Positions 17,784 through 34,432 of a DNA stretch of 39,035 nucleotides are shown piece by piece. The DNA is from Pseudomonas citrullilanati. GTDB taxonomy: Bacteria > Pseudomonadota > Gammaproteobacteria > Pseudomonadales > Pseudomonadaceae. Position 1 is the stretch's first letter; every line of letters begins with the position of its first letter. The stretch spans positions 1 to 39,035 of the forward strand of contig NZ_JAUQOP010000047.1 in assembly GCF_030580855.1 (NCBI RefSeq), written 5' to 3'. Made by a program: the position numbers and the translations under genes. The notes under the pieces were generated by a model. The model was not told the origin of the DNA, searched no databases, and was given only the letters and a program-made list of their open reading frames with translations.

Positions 17784-18116
17784 TTACTTGTCAGCAACCT
17801 TGACAGTGATATGGCAAGACCGCTTGACGATGCGATCAGCACGGCCTTTGGCACGTGGCATGATGCGCTTCAGCGAACGCCCTTCGTTGACGAAAACGGT
17901 GCTGACCTTCAGGTCATCAACGTCTGCGCCTTCGTTATGCTCGGCGTTGGCTACGGCCGACTCCAGCACTTTTTTCATGATCTCGGCGGCTTTCTTACTG
18001 CTGAAAGCCAACAGGTTGAGCGCTTCGCCCACCTTCTTCCCGCGGATCTGGTCGGCGACCAAGCGGGCTTTCTGGGCGGAGATTCGAGCGCCCGACAACT
18101 TAGCGGCTACTTCCAT
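17784..18116 (-). CDS. rplV: 50S ribosomal protein L22
   Basis: L22 lines the peptide tunnel with a long beta hairpin where macrolide resistance changes occur. The 110-residue protein starts [20 protein letters not shown], has [16 protein letters not shown] and the tunnel hairpin at about 80-100 ([18 protein letters not shown]). The hairpin shows no deletion relative to the family pattern I know. It is 11 bases after rpsS. Confidence 0.98.
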
Positions 18117-18127
18117 TTCCTTACCCC

Positions 18128-18403
18128 TTAACGCTTGGCTTTCTTGTCAGCCACGTGCCCACGGTATGTGCGGGTACCGGCGAACTCGCCCAGTTTGTGG
18201 CCGACCATGTCTTCGTTCACGAGAACTGGGACGTGCTGGCGACCGTTGTGTACAGCGATGGTCAGACCGACCATTTGTGGCAGGATCATCGAGCGACGCG
18301 ACCAGGTCTTAACTGGTTTGCGATCGTTCTTTTCCGCCGCCACTTCGATCTTCTTCAGTAGGTGAAGATCAATAAAAGGACCTTTTTTCAGAGAACGTGG
18401 CAC
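18128..18403 (-). CDS. rpsS: 30S ribosomal protein S19
   Basis: S19 sits in the head of the small subunit beside S13. The 91-residue protein reads [17 protein letters not shown] after the initiator and contains the family motif [20 protein letters not shown]. The start is GTG at 18403, not ATG; AGAGGG lies about nine bases upstream and no ATG gives the right N-terminus. It follows rplB by 16 bases. Confidence 0.97.
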
Positions 18404-18419
18404 TGTCGTATCCCTCTAT

Positions 18420-19244
18420 TTACTTGCGACGACGGACGATCATTTTGTCGGTACGCTTATTACCACGAGTCTTCGCGCCCTTAGTCGGGAAGCCCCATGG
18501 CGATACCGGATGACGACCACCAGAGGTACGACCTTCACCACCACCATGTGGGTGGTCAACCGGGTTCATGGCAACACCACGAACGGTTGGGCGAACGCCA
18601 CGCCAGCGTTTGGCACCAGCTTTACCCAGCGAACGCAGGCTGTGCTCGGAGTTCGAGACTTCGCCCAGGGTCGCACGGCATTCAGCCAGGACTTTACGCA
18701 TCTCACCAGAACGCAGACGCAGGGTCACGTAGACGCCTTCACGAGCGATCAGCTGAGCCGAAGCACCAGCGGAACGAGCGATTTGCGCGCCTTTACCTGG
18801 CTTCAGTTCGATGCCGTGTACGGTGCTACCAACTGGAATGTTGCGCAGTTGCAGAGCGTTGCCCGGCTTGATCGGCGCCAGGGCACCTGCGATCAGCTGG
18901 TCGCCAGCGCTCACGCCTTTAGGGGCGATGATGTAGCGACGCTCGCCATCTGCGTACAGCAGCAGAGCGATGTGAGCAGTACGGTTTGGATCGTATTCGA
19001 TACGCTCGACGGTGGCAGCGATGCCATCCTTGTCGTTGCGACGGAAGTCGACCAGACGATAATGCTGCTTATGACCACCACCCACGTGACGTGTAGTGAT
19101 GCGGCCATTGTTGTTACGACCACCAGACTTCGATTTTTTCTCGAGCAGCGGTGCGTGAGGAGCGCCTTTATGCAGCTCCTGGTTGACCACCTTGACCACA
19201 AAACGGCGGCCAGGGGAAGTCGGTTTGCATTTAACGATTGCCAT
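18420..19244 (-). CDS. rplB: 50S ribosomal protein L2
   Basis: L2 is one of the largest and oldest ribosomal proteins and is needed for subunit joining and peptidyl transferase activity. The 274-residue protein starts MAIVKCKPTSPGRRFVVKV and has the OB/SH3-type core, with the conserved C-terminal GVAMNPVDHPHGGGEGRTSG at about 220-240, whose His is essential in E. coli. Length is 273-274 in the family. It is 14 bases after rplW. Confidence 0.98.
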   Translation of the reverse strand: MAIVKCKPTSPGRRFVVKVVNQELHKGAPHAPLLEKKSKSGGRNNNGRITTRHVGGGHKQHYRLVDFRRNDKDGIAATVERIEYDPNRTAHIALLLYADGERRYIIAPKGVSAGDQLIAGALAPIKPGNALQLRNIPVGSTVHGIELKPGKGAQIARSAGASAQLIAREGVYVTLRLRSGEMRKVLAECRATLGEVSNSEHSLRSLGKAGAKRWRGVRPTVRGVAMNPVDHPHGGGEGRTSGGRHPVSPWGFPTKGAKTRGNKRTDKMIVRRRK

Positions 19245-19258
19245 GATGCACCCCTTCC

Positions 19259-19558
19259 TTACTCAGCACTGCTGCTGAAATCGAGATCTTGGCCTGGCTG
19301 AAGGGAGATAACTGCCTTCTTCCAGTCATTACGCTTGCCCAGACCGCGAGCAGTGCGCTTGCTCTTACCCAGAACATTCAGGGTAGTCACGCGCTCTACT
19401 TTCACGCTGAACAGGCTTTCGACGGCCTTCTTGATTTCCAGCTTGGTTGCGTCGGTCGCAACCTTGAAAACGAACTGGCCTTTCTTGTCTGCCAGAACCG
19501 TAGCCTTCTCGGAAACGTGCGGGCCAAGCAGAACTTTAAATACGCGTTCCTGGTTCAT
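19259..19558 (-). CDS. rplW: 50S ribosomal protein L23
   Basis: L23 is at the tunnel exit and is the main contact of trigger factor and SRP. The 99-residue protein starts [20 protein letters not shown] and has [20 protein letters not shown]. Length matches E. coli (100). Its ATG overlaps the rplD stop by four bases (ATGA), so the two are probably translationally coupled. Confidence 0.98.
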
Positions 19559-20157
19559 CCCAGCAGCTCCTCGAATTTCTTCACGGCCGACACGGTGATC
19601 AACACCTTGTCGTATGCGATCAGACTGACCGGATCGGAACCTTGTACGTCACGGACATCGACGTGCGGCAGGTTGCGAGCAGCCAGGTACAGGTTCTGAT
19701 CAACAGCGTCAGACACGATCAGGACGTCAGTCAGGCCCATGCCGTTCAGCTTGTTCAGCAGATCTTTGGTTTTCGGTGCTTCAACAGCGAAGTCCTGAAC
19801 CACGACCAGACGATCAGTACGCACCAGCTCAGCAAGGATGGAACGCATTGCTGCGCGGTACATCTTCTTGTTCAGCTTCTGGGAGTGATCCTGAGGACGA
19901 GCTGCGAAAGTGGTACCGCCGCCGCGCCAGATTGGGCTACGGATGGTACCGGCACGAGCACGGCCAGTACCTTTCTGACGCCATGGGCGCTTGCCGCCAC
20001 CGGAAACGTCGGAACGGGTCTTTTGCTGCTTGCTACCTTGACGGCCGCCGGCCATGTAGGCCACGACTGCTTGGTGAACCAGCGTCTCGTTGAATTCGCC
20101 GCCAAATGTCAGTTCGGAAACTTCGATCGCTTGAGCGTCATTTACATTTAATTGCAT
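19555..20157 (-). CDS. rplD: 50S ribosomal protein L4
   Basis: L4 lines the peptide tunnel with a long loop and in E. coli also represses the S10 operon. The 200-residue protein starts [20 protein letters not shown] and has the tunnel loop at about 44-97 with [20 protein letters not shown]. In this window the S10 leader looks too short for the E. coli L4 attenuator (see findings). It is 12 bases after rplC and overlaps rplW by four bases. Confidence 0.98.
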
Positions 20158-20169
20158 GTCAGCTTCCCC

Positions 20170-20805
20170 TTAACCGCGAGCCTTGGCTGCTGGACGTACA
20201 ACCAAGTTGCCGCCAGTAGCGCCAGGAACAGCGCCCTTGACCAACAACAGATTGCGTTCAGCGTCCACGCGCACTACTTCGAGGGACTGCACGGTCACGC
20301 GCTCGGCGCCCATATGACCGGACATTTTCTTGCCCTTGAATACACGACCAGGAGTCTGGCACTGGCCGATAGAGCCTGGAACGCGGTGGGATACGGAGTT
20401 ACCGTGGGTGTTATCTTGCCCGCGGAAGTTCCAACGCTTGATCGTACCCTGGAAGCCTTTACCCTTGGACTGACCGGTTACATCAACCAGTTGACCAGCG
20501 GCGAAGATTTCAGCGTTGATCAGATCGCCGGCCTGGTACTCGCCTTCTTCAAGGCGGAATTCCATTACGGTACGACCAGCGGCAACGTTCGCCTTGGCGA
20601 AGTGGCCAGCCTGAGCAGCTGTTACACGCGAAGCACGACGCTCGCCGACAGTGACTTGCACTGCACGATAGCCATCGGTCTCTTCAGTTTTGAACTGGGT
20701 GACGCGATTCGGCTCGATCTCAATGACCGTGACCGGAATGGAGACACCTTCTTCGGTGAAAATACGGGTCATACCGCATTTACGACCGACTACACCAATA
20801 GTCAT
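20170..20805 (-). CDS. rplC: 50S ribosomal protein L3
   Basis: L3 initiates large-subunit assembly and reaches the peptidyl transferase centre with a long loop. I start at the ATG at 20805 (MTIGVVGRKCGMTRIF), giving 211 residues; the frame is open 11 codons further, but GAGG lies eight to nine bases before this ATG and the family starts here. The loop GNSVSHRVPGSIGQCQTPGR near residues 130-150 is conserved. It lies 80 bases after rpsJ. Confidence 0.98.
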   Translation of the reverse strand: MTIGVVGRKCGMTRIFTEEGVSIPVTVIEIEPNRVTQFKTEETDGYRAVQVTVGERRASRVTAAQAGHFAKANVAAGRTVMEFRLEEGEYQAGDLINAEIFAAGQLVDVTGQSKGKGFQGTIKRWNFRGQDNTHGNSVSHRVPGSIGQCQTPGRVFKGKKMSGHMGAERVTVQSLEVVRVDAERNLLLVKGAVPGATGGNLVVRPAAKARG

Positions 20806-20885
20806 GTTGTAAACCTCATGAGTGTACGGGGCTTTCACCCGCTATGGCCGCCCATTTCAGAGCGTTACACGACCAAGACCGAGTC

Positions 20886-21197
20886 TTAGCCGAGGCTGAT
20901 CTGCACTTCCACACCGGCCGCAAGATCGAGCTTCATAAGTGCATCAACGGTTTTATCCGTTGGCTGGACGATGTCCAGTACGCGCTTATGAGTACGGATC
21001 TCGTACTGGTCACGCGCGTCTTTGTTGACGTGCGGGGAGACCAGAACGGTGAACCGCTCTTTACGGGTAGGCAGTGGAATTGGACCACGCACTTGAGCAC
21101 CAGTACGTTTCGCGGTTTCCACGATTTCCTGGGTGGATTGGTCGATCAGGCGATGGTCAAAAGCCTTCAACCTGATACGGATTTGCTGATTTTGCAT
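20886..21197 (-). CDS. rpsJ: 30S ribosomal protein S10 (NusE)
   Basis: S10 is a head protein of the small subunit and, as NusE, pairs with NusB and NusG in antitermination. The 103-residue protein starts [20 protein letters not shown] and carries [20 protein letters not shown] and [18 protein letters not shown]. Length equals E. coli S10. It is the first gene of the S10 operon, with a strong promoter about 65-90 bases upstream. nusG is in the same window. Confidence 0.98.
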
Positions 21198-21227
21198 TGG
21201 ATTTCAGACTCCGGCTGCTATTCCCAC

Positions 21228-21244
21228 CGGGCGCAATACGCCCG
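21228..21244. other. Short stem-loop in the S10 operon leader
   Basis: CGGGCG (21228-21233) pairs with CGCCCG (21239-21244) around a five-base loop. It lies about ten bases downstream of the expected transcription start and 30 bases before rpsJ. It is the only clear hairpin in the leader and lacks a T run. Confidence 0.5.
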
Positions 21245-21259
21245 TTAAAAGGAGGCGCA

Positions 21260-21288
21260 ATTCTATAGACGCCCCTGATAGGTGTCAA
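21260..21288 (-). promoter_or_regulatory. Promoter of the S10 operon
   Basis: On the minus strand a perfect TTGACA -35 box (21288-21283) and a TAGAAT -10 box (21265-21260) are exactly 17 bases apart. The discriminator TGCGCC is G/C-rich, as in promoters under stringent control. It follows directly after the tufA terminator. The leader to rpsJ is about 55 bases. Confidence 0.85.
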
Positions 21289-21294
21289 CCCAAT

Positions 21295-21323
21295 AAAAAA
21301 GCCCCCGCTAAGCGGGGGCTTTT
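21295..21323 (-). terminator. Terminator of the str operon (after tufA)
   Basis: An 8-bp GC stem (21301-21308 with 21312-21319) with a three-base loop is followed on the minus strand by six T residues. It lies about 33 bases after the tufA stop and separates the str operon from the S10 promoter. Confidence 0.92.
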
Positions 21324-21352
21324 CAACTCATCAAGCTGACTCTGAAAGAGAC

Positions 21353-22546
21353 TTACTCGATGACTTTGGCTACGACGCCGGCGCCGACGGTACGACCGCC
21401 TTCACGGATAGCGAAACGCAGGCCGTCTTCCATCGCGATGGTCTTGATCAGAGTGACAGTCATCTGGATGTTGTCACCTGGCATTACCATTTCAACGCCT
21501 TCTGGCAGCTCGCAGTTACCAGTCACGTCAGTTGTACGGAAGTAGAACTGTGGACGGTAGCCTTTGAAGAACGGAGTATGACGACCGCCTTCTTCCTTGC
21601 TCAGAACGTAGACTTCTGCGGTGAACTTGGTGTGCGGCTTGACGGTGCCTGGCTTGACCAGAACCTGGCCACGCTCAACGTCGTCACGCTTGGTGCCGCG
21701 CAGCAGTACGCCGCAGTTCTCGCCAGCACGACCTTCGTCGAGCAGCTTGCGGAACATTTCAACGCCGGTGCAGGTAGTTTTCTGAGTGTCGCGCAGACCG
21801 ACGATCTCAACTTCTTCCTGGATACGGACAACACCACGCTCAACACGACCAGTCACTACGGTACCGCGACCGGAGATCGAGAACACGTCTTCGATTGGCA
21901 TCAGGAACGGCTTGTCGATCGCACGCTCTGGCTCTGGGATGTAGCTGTCCAGAGTCTCGACCAGCTTACGAACGGCAGTGGTGCCCATTTCGTTGTCGTC
22001 TTGGCCGTTCAGGGCCATCAGAGCCGAACCGATGATGATTGGAGTGTCATCACCCGGGAAGTCGTAAGTGCTCAGCAGGTCGCGAACTTCCATCTCAACC
22101 AGTTCCAGCAGCTCAGCGTCGTCAACCATGTCAGCCTTGTTCAGGAAGACAACGATGTACGGAACGCCTACCTGACGGGACAGCAGGATGTGCTCACGGG
22201 TTTGTGGCATCGGACCATCAGCGGCCGAGCAAACCAGGATCGCGCCGTCCATCTGGGCAGCACCGGTGATCATGTTTTTTACGTAGTCGGCGTGACCCGG
22301 GCAGTCAACGTGCGCGTAGTGACGAACATTGGAGTCGTACTCTACGTGTGCAGTGTTGATGGTGATACCACGAGCTTTCTCTTCCGGGGCGCTGTCGATC
22401 TTGTCGAAGTCAACACGAGCCGAACCGAAAACTTCGGAGCAGACACGGGTCAGAGCAGCGGTCAGAGTGGTTTTACCGTGGTCAACGTGGCCGATGGTGC
22501 CAACGTTGACGTGCGGTTTGTTCCGTTCAAATTTTTCTTTAGCCAC
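21353..22546 (-). CDS. tufA: Elongation factor Tu, copy A
   Basis: EF-Tu is the GTPase that delivers aminoacyl-tRNA to the ribosome. The 397-residue protein has the G motifs GHVDHGKT (19-26), RGITINT near 60, DCPGH near 82 and NKAD near 137, followed by two beta-barrel domains. Start is GTG at 22546 with AGGAG nine bases upstream. Lys5 (MAKEK) is the position trimethylated by EftM in P. aeruginosa. It lies 30 bases after fusA and is followed by a terminator. A second copy at 37905 differs at four silent sites over the visible 1131 bases. Confidence 0.98.
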   Translation of the reverse strand: MAKEKFERNKPHVNVGTIGHVDHGKTTLTAALTRVCSEVFGSARVDFDKIDSAPEEKARGITINTAHVEYDSNVRHYAHVDCPGHADYVKNMITGAAQMDGAILVCSAADGPMPQTREHILLSRQVGVPYIVVFLNKADMVDDAELLELVEMEVRDLLSTYDFPGDDTPIIIGSALMALNGQDDNEMGTTAVRKLVETLDSYIPEPERAIDKPFLMPIEDVFSISGRGTVVTGRVERGVVRIQEEVEIVGLRDTQKTTCTGVEMFRKLLDEGRAGENCGVLLRGTKRDDVERGQVLVKPGTVKPHTKFTAEVYVLSKEEGGRHTPFFKGYRPQFYFRTTDVTGNCELPEGVEMVMPGDNIQMTVTLIKTIAMEDGLRFAIREGGRTVGAGVVAKVIE

Positions 22547-22576
22547 GACAATTAACTCCTAGCTTAAAGGGCTGAA

Positions 22577-24682
22577 TCAGCCTTGCTTTTTAGTAACAGT
22601 TTCGACGATATGCGACGGAGCTGTATTGTATTTTTTGAATTCCATGGAGTAGCTTGCGCGACCCTGAGACATGGAACGAACGTCGGTTGCGTAACCGAAC
22701 ATTTCACCCAACGGAACCTCGGCACGAATGACCTTGCCGGAAACCGTATCTTCCATACCCAGAATCATGCCGCGACGACGGTTAAGGTCGCCCATGACAT
22801 CACCCATGTAGTCTTCAGGCGTAACGACTTCAACGGCCATGATCGGCTCGAGCAACTCACCACCGCCCTTCTGGGCCAGTTGCTTGGTCGCCATGGAAGC
22901 AGCCACCTTGAACGCCATCTCGTTGGAGTCGACGTCGTGGTAAGAACCGTCGAACACGGTCGCCTTCAGGCCGATCAGCGGATAGCCGGCGACAACGCCG
23001 TTCTTCATCTGCTCTTCGATACCCTTCTGGATCGCCGGGATGTATTCCTTAGGAACCACACCACCTACGACTTCGTTCAGGAATTGCAGACCTTCCTGAC
23101 CTTCGTCAGCAGGTGCAAAACGGATCCAGCAGTGGCCGAACTGACCACGACCGCCGGACTGGCGAACGAACTTGCCTTCGATCTCACAGCTCTTCGTGAT
23201 GCGCTCACGATAGGAAACCTGAGGCTTACCGATGTTGGCTTCGACGTTGAACTCACGGCGCATCCGGTCAACCAGGATGTCCAGGTGCAGCTCGCCCATG
23301 CCGGAGATGATCGTCTGACCAGTCTCTTCATCAGTCTTGACGCGGAAAGACGGGTCTTCCTGAGCGAGCTTGCCCAGAGCGATACCCATTTTTTCCTGGT
23401 CATCCTTGGTCTTTGGCTCAACGGCAACCGAAATAACCGGCTCCGGGAAGTCCATGCGAACCAGGATGATTGGCTTGTCAGCGTTGCACAAGGTTTCACC
23501 GGTGGTGACGTCCTTCATGCCGATCAAGGCCGCGATGTCGCCAGCGCGTACTTCCTTGATTTCTTCACGGGCGTTTGCGTGCATTTGCACCATACGACCC
23601 ACGCGCTCTTTCTTGCCTTTTACCGAGTTGATCACGCCGTCGCCGGAGGCCAACACGCCCGAGTAGACTCGAACGAAGGTCAGGGTACCCACGAATGGGT
23701 CGGTAGCGATCTTGAACGCCAGGGCCGCGAACGGCTCGTCGTCGCTTGCGTGACGCTCCATTTCCTCTTCCTCGTTATCAGGGTTGGAACCCTTGATAGC
23801 AGGAATGTCGGTTGGAGCAGGCAGGAAGTCGATAACGGCGTCGAGAACCAGGGGAACACCCTTGTTCTTGAAGGAAGAACCGCAAACAGCCAGGACGATC
23901 TCACCAGCGATAGTGCGCTGACGCAGAGCGGCCTTGATTTCCTCGATGGTGAGCTCTTCGCCCTCGAGGTACTTGTTCATCAGTTCTTCGTTGGCCTCGG
24001 CCGCAGCCTCGACCATGTTGCTGCGCCATTGCTCGGCTTCTTCCAACAGCTCGGCAGGAATGTCCTTGCGAACAGGGACCATGCCCTTGTCGGAGTCATT
24101 CCAGTAGACCGCTTGCATGTTGATCAGGTCGATCTGGCCCTGGAAGTTGTCTTCCGAACCGATAGCGAGCTGGATAGGCACCGGAGTGTGGCCCAGACGC
24201 TGCTTGATCTGACCGATCACGCGCAGGAAGTTGGCACCGGCACGGTCCATCTTGTTGACGTAAACAAGACGTGGAACGCCGTATTTGTTGGCCTGACGCC
24301 ATACGGTTTCCGACTGTGGCTCAACGCCCGAAGTACCGCAGAACACAACGACCGCGCCGTCGAGTACACGCAGGGAACGTTCAACTTCAATGGTGAAGTC
24401 CACGTGGCCCGGGGTATCGATGACGTTGAAGCGATGCTCGTGCGGGTACTGCTTCTCGGAACCTTTCCAGAAGGCGGTGATGGCAGCGGAAGTGATGGTA
24501 ATACCACGCTCCTGCTCCTGCACCATCCAGTCTGTGGTCGCGGCGCCGTCATGCACCTCGCCCATTTTGTGACTTTTGCCGGTGTAAAAAAGGACGCGCT
24601 CGGTGGTGGTGGTTTTACCAGCATCCACGTGAGCGACGATACCGATGTTACGGTAGCGGTTAATCGGTGTAGTACGAGCCAT
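22577..24682 (-). CDS. fusA: Elongation factor G
   Basis: EF-G catalyses translocation of tRNA and mRNA and, with RRF, ribosome recycling. The 701-residue protein has a G domain with AHVDAGKTTT (17-26), DTPGHVDF near 90 and NKMDRAG near 144, then domains II to V, with SGMGELHLDILVDRMRREF near 460 in domain III. Typical length is 700-706. This is the str-operon copy; Pseudomonas genomes often have a second EF-G elsewhere. It lies 30 bases from both rpsG and tufA. Confidence 0.98.
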   Translation of the reverse strand: MARTTPINRYRNIGIVAHVDAGKTTTTERVLFYTGKSHKMGEVHDGAATTDWMVQEQERGITITSAAITAFWKGSEKQYPHEHRFNVIDTPGHVDFTIEVERSLRVLDGAVVVFCGTSGVEPQSETVWRQANKYGVPRLVYVNKMDRAGANFLRVIGQIKQRLGHTPVPIQLAIGSEDNFQGQIDLINMQAVYWNDSDKGMVPVRKDIPAELLEEAEQWRSNMVEAAAEANEELMNKYLEGEELTIEEIKAALRQRTIAGEIVLAVCGSSFKNKGVPLVLDAVIDFLPAPTDIPAIKGSNPDNEEEEMERHASDDEPFAALAFKIATDPFVGTLTFVRVYSGVLASGDGVINSVKGKKERVGRMVQMHANAREEIKEVRAGDIAALIGMKDVTTGETLCNADKPIILVRMDFPEPVISVAVEPKTKDDQEKMGIALGKLAQEDPSFRVKTDEETGQTIISGMGELHLDILVDRMRREFNVEANIGKPQVSYRERITKSCEIEGKFVRQSGGRGQFGHCWIRFAPADEGQEGLQFLNEVVGGVVPKEYIPAIQKGIEEQMKNGVVAGYPLIGLKATVFDGSYHDVDSNEMAFKVAASMATKQLAQKGGGELLEPIMAVEVVTPEDYMGDVMGDLNRRRGMILGMEDTVSGKVIRAEVPLGEMFGYATDVRSMSQGRASYSMEFKKYNTAPSHIVETVTKKQG

Positions 24683-24712
24683 AAAGCCCTCGCAAATTGA
24701 GTGACGCTAAAA

Positions 24713-25183
24713 TTAGAAGCGGTAGTGCGAGAAAGCCTTGTTGGCTTCAGCCATGCGGTGCACGTCTTCACGCTTCTTAACTGCAGCACCTTTACCTTCA
24801 GCAGCGTCCAACAGTTCGCCAGCCAAACGCAGAGCCATGGACTTCTCGCCGCGCTTGCGGGCGAAGTCTACGAGCCAGCGCATGGCCAGAGCGTTACGAC
24901 GGGACGGACGAACTTCAACCGGAACCTGGTAGGTAGCACCGCCTACGCGGCGCGACTTCACTTCGACCAGCGGAGCGATGGCGTCGAGTGCTTTTTCGAA
25001 GAGTTCCAGGGGATCGGAGTTCTTACGCTCTTTAACTTTTTCCAGCGCGCCATAAACGATACGCTCGGCAACGGCTTTCTTGCCGCTTTCCATTACGTGG
25101 TTCATGAACTTGGCGAGGATCTGGCTTCCGTATTTCGGATCGTCCAGAATCTCACGCTTGGCTGCTACGCGACGTCTTGGCAT
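24713..25183 (-). CDS. rpsG: 30S ribosomal protein S7
   Basis: S7 nucleates assembly of the head of the small subunit and lies at the E site; in E. coli it also represses the str operon by binding between rpsL and rpsG. The 156-residue protein starts MPRRRVAAKREILDDPKYGS and has the motif KSRRVGGATYQVPVEVRPSR. The 104-base spacer from rpsL could hold such a site, but I do not recognise the E. coli fold in it. Confidence 0.98.
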   Translation of the reverse strand: MPRRRVAAKREILDDPKYGSQILAKFMNHVMESGKKAVAERIVYGALEKVKERKNSDPLELFEKALDAIAPLVEVKSRRVGGATYQVPVEVRPSRRNALAMRWLVDFARKRGEKSMALRLAGELLDAAEGKGAAVKKREDVHRMAEANKAFSHYRF

Positions 25184-25287
25184 TGATAAGCCCTCAAACG
25201 GTCTTCAGGTTAGCCCGGGACAGCTGACGCGTGCCCGACCTTACTCTTATCGACTCAATAAAATTAAAAACTGCAAAAAACGGCCGA

Positions 25288-25659
25288 TTATTTCGGACGC
25301 TTGGTACCGTATTTCGAACGACCCTGGTTACGACCTTTAACGCCGGAGGTATCCAAAGAACCGCGAACGGTGTGGTAACGAACACCTGGCAAGTCTTTTA
25401 CACGACCGCCGCGGATCAGGACCACGCTATGCTCTTGCAGGTTGTGGCCTTCACCGCCGATGTACGAGGAAACCTCGAAACCGTTGGTCAGGCGCACACG
25501 GCATACTTTACGCAGTGCCGAGTTAGGTTTTTTCGGCGTAGTGGTATACACACGGGTGCATACGCCACGACGTTGCGGGCAGTTCTGCAGCGCAGGCACG
25601 TCGGATTTCTCGACGATACGCTTACGCGGCTGACGTACCAGCTGGTTGATAGTTGCCAT
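25288..25659 (-). CDS. rpsL: 30S ribosomal protein S12
   Basis: S12 monitors decoding at the A site. The 123-residue protein starts [20 protein letters not shown]. Lys43 in [11 protein letters not shown] and Lys88 in [12 protein letters not shown] are the residues whose change gives streptomycin resistance, and both are wild type; Asp89 is the target of the methylthiotransferase RimO in E. coli. It is the first gene of the str operon, with a promoter about 90-120 bases upstream. Confidence 0.98.
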
Positions 25660-25750
25660 CTACTAGCTCCACTGTTGTCTTGCGACGCTATTGTCTTGCA
25701 AGAAAAGCAAAATGGCAGGAACGAATTCCCGCCAAATTTAGGGGATCAAG

Positions 25751-25779
25751 AGTCTAAAGAGGATCTTGTCCCCAGTCAA
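25751..25779 (-). promoter_or_regulatory. Promoter of the str operon (rpsL-rpsG-fusA-tufA)
   Basis: On the minus strand TTGACT (25779-25774) and TAGACT (25756-25751) are exactly 17 bases apart, matching consensus at 5 and 4 of 6 positions. The leader to rpsL is about 85 bases. It lies in the 216-base rpoC-rpsL spacer. Confidence 0.7.
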
Positions 25780-25805
25780 GGCAAGGCCCCGACCTCCCCG
25801 CCCGC

Positions 25806-25832
25806 CGGATCTCGACAATTTGTCTCGATCCG
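25806..25832. repeat. Interrupted inverted repeat after rpoC
   Basis: CGGATC and GATCCG form the outer stem, and GACAA with TTGTC the inner stem, interrupted by a two-base mismatch on each side. It lies about 45 bases after the rpoC stop. No T run follows on the minus strand, so it is not a classical terminator; it may protect the rpoBC mRNA end or act as a weak pause site. Confidence 0.5.
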
Positions 25833-25875
25833 CCGAACGGGGCGACCAGGGCCAGGCACTCAATTACCGCAGAAC

Positions 25876-30075
<4,200 letters not shown>

Positions 30076-30082
30076 GGCCTTT

Positions 30083-30088
30083 CCTCCT
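30083..30088 (-). promoter_or_regulatory. Consensus ribosome binding site that fixes the TTG start of rpoC
   Basis: AGGAGG on the minus strand lies seven bases before TTG at 30075. The perfect site is likely to offset the weak start codon and supports this start over any later ATG. Confidence 0.85.
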
Positions 30089-30097
30089 GGCGGAGCA

Positions 30098-30124
30098 GAG
30101 AGCGGGCCAAACAGCCCCGCTCTC
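30098..30124. other. Stem-loop in the rpoB-rpoC spacer
   Basis: A 9-bp stem (30098-30106 with 30116-30124) with a nine-base loop lies between the rpoB stop and the rpoC ribosome site. There is no T run, so termination is unlikely. It could be an RNA stability or processing element of the rpoBC message. Confidence 0.6.
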
Positions 30125-30139
30125 GATTCGCGTCACGTG

Positions 30140-34213
<4,074 letters not shown>

Positions 34214-34250
34214 CAGCGTTCCCCAGCTTGGTCACCTGCTTGTTTGGCCC

Positions 34251-34263
34251 CTCCCGACGGGAG
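34251..34263. other. Small stem-loop in the rpoB leader
   Basis: CTCCC and GGGAG pair around a three-base loop about 40 bases before the rpoB start. Short, but G/C-only. It lies downstream of the attenuator in the rplL-rpoB spacer. Confidence 0.35.
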
Positions 34264-34278
34264 CAGCCAGAAAATCGT

Positions 34279-34296
34279 GCAAACCCCATGGTTTGC
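34279..34296. other. Stem-loop in the rplL-rpoB spacer
   Basis: GCAAACC and GGTTTGC form a perfect 7-bp stem with a four-base loop, extendable by a G-U and a G-C pair. It follows the attenuator in the transcript. In E. coli this spacer holds an RNase III processing site; this hairpin is one possible counterpart, but the resemblance is only positional. Confidence 0.5.
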
Positions 34297-34358
34297 GCCA
34301 CCACATCGGATGGTTACAGCGCGTTACCAGCACCAACCCAGTCGGCTGCCAATAACGG

Positions 34359-34386
34359 AAAAAGGCCGGTGGCAAGAGCCACCAGC
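34359..34386 (-). terminator. Attenuator between rplL and rpoB
   Basis: A 10-bp stem with one mismatch (GGC/GCC outside, GGTGGC/GCCACC inside, loop AAGA) is followed on the minus strand by five T residues. It lies about 45 bases after the rplL stop and 150 before rpoB. E. coli has a partial terminator at the same place that sets the excess of L7/L12 over polymerase; this looks like the equivalent. Confidence 0.8.
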
Positions 34387-34432
34387 CATCAGCCTGTCGC
34401 TTAACGCTCGGGCTGGAGACGCAAGGTCGAAA

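Noticed and set aside
22583..24700. A 705-codon plus-strand open frame opposite fusA, and similar long frames opposite katA, secY, tufA and uvrA
   Set aside because: All lie exactly on real genes on the other strand and read as low-complexity His/Gln/Val-rich protein, the usual look of antisense frames in G/C-rich genes.
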